This document shows positions 60,927 through 64,000 of a stretch of DNA of 64,000 bases, in pieces. The notes beneath the pieces were generated by a model. The model was not told where the DNA came from, did no database searches, and saw nothing but the letters and a program-made list of their open reading frames with translations. A program made the translations under genes and the position numbers. How positions within the stretch are numbered: the first letter of the stretch is position 1; each line of letters opens with the position of its first letter. Origin of the DNA: Pirellulales bacterium (lineage in GTDB: Bacteria; Planctomycetota; Planctomycetia; Pirellulales; PALSA-1355); assembly GCA_022844125.1 (NCBI GenBank), contig JALHMI010000010.1:1-64000 (forward strand), given 5' to 3'.

Positions 60927-62758
60927 CGATTTCTCCCTACCACGATGTCGCGGGTAATCTTGTGAATGCGAGATTCTCGCTCCGCCAGCTCCTCGAGCGC
61001 TTGAAGTATCTGCGGCTCACTTGCCTGTTCGGTCTTGGTGAGCTCGGTGTACCGCTGTGTGCGGTTGTTCACGCGCATCTGCATCGCGCGGATCATCTTC
61101 AGCTCGGCGATCGTATCCACGAGTGGCATCTCCTGCTCGCCTCCGGCCTGACCGGGCTGGCCAGGTTTCTGCTCCTGCATGTCTTTCTGAGCCTTCTCGA
61201 GCGCAGTGATCATCTCTTCCAGAGCAGCGATGACATCTTCTTCGACACCTTGCGTGAGGATGCCGGTGTCGGCCTCGTTCAGGCGATCGCGAATCGTAAT
61301 CATGTCGTCGCGAATCTCGATGACCGCTTCAGGGAACGCCACGGCCGAACCTTCTTCCTGCAGCATGGCCAGCGCCTTGTCCGCCTCGACCGCGATCTCG
61401 GCCTCTTTCCGGCTTAGCCGACCGGCCTCGATCACATCGTCGCGGTCGCGATCCGCTGCGGGAACCTTATCCAGCCGCTGCGTGCCTTCGTATACCTGCA
61501 CCTGGGCTTCGAGCATTTTGCGAAAGCGGGCCTCAAGCATCGCGAGCGTGCGGGCCATCTCCTCTTCGCGCAGTTGCCGCAGAATCTCTTCGAGCTCGGC
61601 CTTGGCCTGTTCCAGTTCCCGCAGGGCTTGCTCCTGCTTCTCAACGGCGTCCGATTTCTTGGCCTCTTCGAGCTTCTTTTGGGCTTCCTGCATCCGTTGC
61701 TGCGCCTTCTGCAACCGCTGCTCGGCTGGATTCTGCTCGCTCTCTTCACTCTCGCCGCTCTGGCCGCTCTCGCCCGGCTGCGGGGGATCGACCGGCGGAG
61801 GACCGTCTTGCGGCTTCGATTCGGACTTCTCGCCTTCGGACTTCTGGCCCTCGGACTTCTTGCCCTCAGCGTCTTCGCCATCCGACTTTTCGCCGTCAGA
61901 CTTCTCGGATTCGCTCTTCTCGCTTTCAGGCTTCTCTTCGGACGGCTTATCCGATTTCTCGCCTTCAGGCTTCTCAGCGTCTGACTTCTCGGTGTCGGGT
62001 TTTTCGCCCTCGGATTCTTTACCCTCGGCAGATTCCCCCTCGGGCGTCCCATCGCTCTCTTTGCCAGGCTCGCCGTCAGCGGGCTCGCTCTCGCTGGGCT
62101 CTTTTGTCGGTGCGCGCGCTTCCTCGTCCTTGCGCACATCCTCGGCCAGCTCGCCGGTCTTGTCCTTGATCTCACCCTGACGCTCGGCGAGCTCCTTGGC
62201 GTCGTCGTCGCGCTGGGTTGCGCCCTGAACTTGCCGCTGCTCCTTGATGATCTTGTTGACCCGCTCCAGATACTTACGGATCCGTTCCTTCTCGGACTCG
62301 ATGTGCTTCGAACGGTCTTCGCTGAGCATCAGCTCCAGCAGCCGCATCAGGTCGTCACGAACGTTCTCCTGGCCCTTGACGGCCGGGCTGAATCGCTCGT
62401 TCTTGAGCAGCTCAATCAACGCACCGAACTGATCTTCGATCGCCCGGTCTTTGCTTTGTGCAACAGCCTGACGCAGCAGCGCGGCCCGCCGGGGATCGGT
62501 CGACTCCGTGAGTTCCGCCATTCGCAGCAGCAGCCGCTCGAGATCGCGAAACCGTTCGGCCACTTGCTCTTGCCGCGTGAGCAGGGGGTTTTTGGCCGCC
62601 TCATCCGCACTCGCGGGCTCTTCAGCCGGGGTATCGGCCGGTTCCGGGTTGTCGACCGTCTTCCCGGGCGGCTCGGCAGCTTCCTGCGCGGACGCATGGC
62701 GCACGAGCGTGAAGCTCAGCACGAGCAGTCCCAACAGCAGCAGCCAGCGTGTGTTCAT
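60923..62758 (-). CDS. Exported acidic coiled-coil protein with Lys-Ser-Glu repeats
   Basis: A 611-residue exported protein (signal peptide LLLLGLLVLSFTLVRHASA). Residues about 215-310 are a low-complexity, acidic repeat of GEKSDGEKSE type; long coiled coils surround it (QQRMQEAQKKLEEAKK and ELEQAKAELEEILRQLREEE). It looks like a filament or scaffold in the envelope. It overlaps its downstream neighbour by four bases. Function unknown. Confidence 0.65.
   Translation of the reverse strand: MNTRWLLLLGLLVLSFTLVRHASAQEAAEPPGKTVDNPEPADTPAEEPASADEAAKNPLLTRQEQVAERFRDLERLLLRMAELTESTDPRRAALLRQAVAQSKDRAIEDQFGALIELLKNERFSPAVKGQENVRDDLMRLLELMLSEDRSKHIESEKERIRKYLERVNKIIKEQRQVQGATQRDDDAKELAERQGEIKDKTGELAEDVRKDEEARAPTKEPSESEPADGEPGKESDGTPEGESAEGKESEGEKPDTEKSDAEKPEGEKSDKPSEEKPESEKSESEKSDGEKSDGEDAEGKKSEGQKSEGEKSESKPQDGPPPVDPPQPGESGQSGESEESEQNPAEQRLQKAQQRMQEAQKKLEEAKKSDAVEKQEQALRELEQAKAELEEILRQLREEEMARTLAMLEARFRKMLEAQVQVYEGTQRLDKVPAADRDRDDVIEAGRLSRKEAEIAVEADKALAMLQEEGSAVAFPEAVIEIRDDMITIRDRLNEADTGILTQGVEEDVIAALEEMITALEKAQKDMQEQKPGQPGQAGGEQEMPLVDTIAELKMIRAMQMRVNNRTQRYTELTKTEQASEPQILQALEELAERESRIHKITRDIVVGRNR
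61815..62090. repeat. Degenerate coding minisatellite (acidic repeat)
   Basis: Imperfect repeats of a GACTTCTCGCCTTC-like unit, read on the minus strand as lysine/serine/glutamate/aspartate motifs. The unit is about 12-18 bases and keeps the frame, so length variation between strains is expected. Confidence 0.6.
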
Positions 62759-62785
62759 GGTCCGTCCCTCGGCCCGCCTGCGTCC

Positions 62786-64000
62786 TTACTCGATCAAGCT
62801 CCGCAGCGACTTCTTCTGCTGCTGCTTGGTTTCCTCATTCACTTGCTCTTGCGTCTCGATGATCTTGCGCAGCATCTCGAGCGCCTCGTTGAACGTCTCT
62901 AATTCTAACATCCGGTCCAGGATTCCCTGCATTTCCACCAGAATCCCGTCGATCTGGGCCACCGCCTCGGCCTGCGACTTCACGGCCGCGTCCGGCGCTG
63001 CCAGTTGCCCGCCAAGCTGCTTGAGCCTCTCCAGCAGCGGCGGATAGCGAGTCTCGCCGATCGTTCGCAGCGGTCGGGCAATCCCCTCGTCCAGCCGCTG
63101 CGTCAGCTCGGGCGTGTCGATCCGATTGTTGGCCAGCTCTTCGCGAATGTCGTCAAATGCCGTGGCCAGGTTCACGACTTCGTCCATGCTCCGCTCGCTG
63201 TTCTGCACGACGCGTTCGACCTGCACCGCGGGGCTCAGCCGGCCGGTGGCCGCCTCGCGCGACGGAGCCGCATCCTCTGGCTTTGGCTCAGGCTCCGCAT
63301 TCGGCCGCAGTTCCACTCCGGCCAGCAGATCGCGAGTGTCGGTCAATTCCTGAATGATCGTTTCGAACTGTCGCCGCAGAATCAGTTCGCGGGCTTCGAG
63401 CATCGACCGCAGCTGGTCGGGCGTCACCACGTCCAGGGCATATTTTTGACTCACGCCCACGTTCGGATTTGCTTCCAGCGCGCAGTTGTCCGCGGCCTGC
63501 ACGGTCCAGTGCAGGCGTTGCTTGGGCTTCAGCTGAAGATCAGCCACTTCCATCACGCCGGCCAGCTCCACCGCTTCGGCGCCTGGATTGCCAAACTCCA
63601 GCGGCCGTTGCTGCGCCGGTTGCTCGTCGACATTGAAGTCGAACCAGGCTCGGGCCACGCCGTAGTCATCTTCCACCTGGCCGACGGCCGGCAGCCGGGC
63701 CTCGGGCGTGATCGCGGTGCCGATTCCCTTGAGAACGACGTTCACCCGCGGGGCTTCATCGGGCACTGCCGCGAGTGTAAGCCTGACCGCTTCGCGGCTG
63801 GCGATGCCATCCGTATCGCGCAGCGTGAAGAGCAGCGTCTTGTCGGCGTCGAGCCGGCCGAGGTCGAACTCGAACTTTTCCTGTGGCTTGCCGGCTTCGG
63901 CCGCGACGTCGATGCGATGTGTCTCGGCCGTACCGTCGCTGGCCACGTCGTCGATTTGCACGGAGACGAGCGGCTTGTTCGACGTGGCCAGAATCGTGAC
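62786..64000 (-). CDS. Large exported or membrane helical protein, C-terminal part
   Basis: At least 405 residues of a longer protein are visible; the reading frame stays open to the window edge. The N-terminal part seen is beta-rich (FTLRDTDGIASREAVRLTLA, PDEAPRVNVVLKGIG), then long helices (MLEARELILRRQFETIIQEL, and QTEVEQ-type coiled coil at the end). The pattern resembles the large DUF4175-like planctomycete proteins found in MoxR/BatA-type clusters, but I cannot confirm that. It is the first visible gene of the operon. Confidence 0.6.
   Translation of the reverse strand, partial: VTILATSNKPLVSVQIDDVASDGTAETHRIDVAAEAGKPQEKFEFDLGRLDADKTLLFTLRDTDGIASREAVRLTLAAVPDEAPRVNVVLKGIGTAITPEARLPAVGQVEDDYGVARAWFDFNVDEQPAQQRPLEFGNPGAEAVELAGVMEVADLQLKPKQRLHWTVQAADNCALEANPNVGVSQKYALDVVTPDQLRSMLEARELILRRQFETIIQELTDTRDLLAGVELRPNAEPEPKPEDAAPSREAATGRLSPAVQVERVVQNSERSMDEVVNLATAFDDIREELANNRIDTPELTQRLDEGIARPLRTIGETRYPPLLERLKQLGGQLAAPDAAVKSQAEAVAQIDGILVEMQGILDRMLELETFNEALEMLRKIIETQEQVNEETKQQQKKSLRSLIE

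Noticed and set aside
1-64000. CRISPR arrays or rRNA genes.
   Set aside because: No regularly spaced repeat series or rRNA-like sequence was seen.

Overview
This high-GC window looks like chromosomal DNA from a planctomycete, probably of the Pirellulales type. The clues are an SHD1-domain lipoprotein, DUF1571, NPCBM/NEW2 and DoxX proteins, several exported or cytosolic Gfo/Idh/MocA oxidoreductases, FHA-GAF regulators, Hanks-type kinases, and mraZ-rsmH without the rest of a division cluster. The lineage is inferred from gene content; there is no rRNA gene to confirm it.

Left part (1 to about 17,390): a mobile or defence island. It opens with the 5' end of an IS256-type transposase and a small hypothetical gene with a decayed partial copy. 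A type I restriction-modification operon follows on the minus strand, in transcription order GIY-YIG/DUF4357, hsdR, hsdS, wHTH-HNH, SMEK-like, hsdM, and then an SHD1 lipoprotein. After it come, on the plus strand, a uracil-DNA-glycosylase-like gene, a broken DUF5677-like gene, a winged-helix hypothetical gene behind a ribosome-site-sequestering hairpin, and a compact set of small HTH and replication-type genes. The island ends with a tyrosine integrase whose last codons lie inside a tRNA-Gln(CTG) gene. That gene is the attachment site at the right end. I found no left att copy in the window.

Middle part (17,433 to about 53,700): ordinary chromosomal genes. They include acylphosphatase, an ABC-2 permease, an outer-membrane/lipid A operon (M28-PDZ peptidase, OmpH/Skp, LpxC, LpxA, Gfo/Idh oxidoreductase), an FHA-GAF histidine kinase, a metallo-beta-lactamase-fold hydrolase, a DUF1571 protein, and mraZ-rsmH-LysM with a clear four-repeat MraZ operator. 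Next are a glycosyltransferase, QueA, a NUDIX protein, two protein kinases, an RluA-type pseudouridine synthase, Maf, an FHA-GAF sigma-54 activator, more Gfo/Idh proteins, thioredoxin, a 2-hydroxyacid dehydrogenase, a DoxX / Tat-exported oxidoreductase / TIM-barrel cluster, GNAT and MFS.

Right part (53,770 to 64,000): a minus-strand operon of exported proteins. It runs from a large helical protein cut by the window edge, through an acidic repeat protein, a helical protein and an NPCBM protein, to three trypsin-like/PDZ proteins. Only the first protease keeps its catalytic triad. The second has lost it. The third has lost it too and carries an esterase-like domain that also lacks its nucleophile.

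The most interesting candidates are the nuclease-rich type I RM operon, the active-plus-pseudo-protease operon, the patchwork duplication near the integrase, and the DoxX/Tat-oxidoreductase pair with matching helical insertions.
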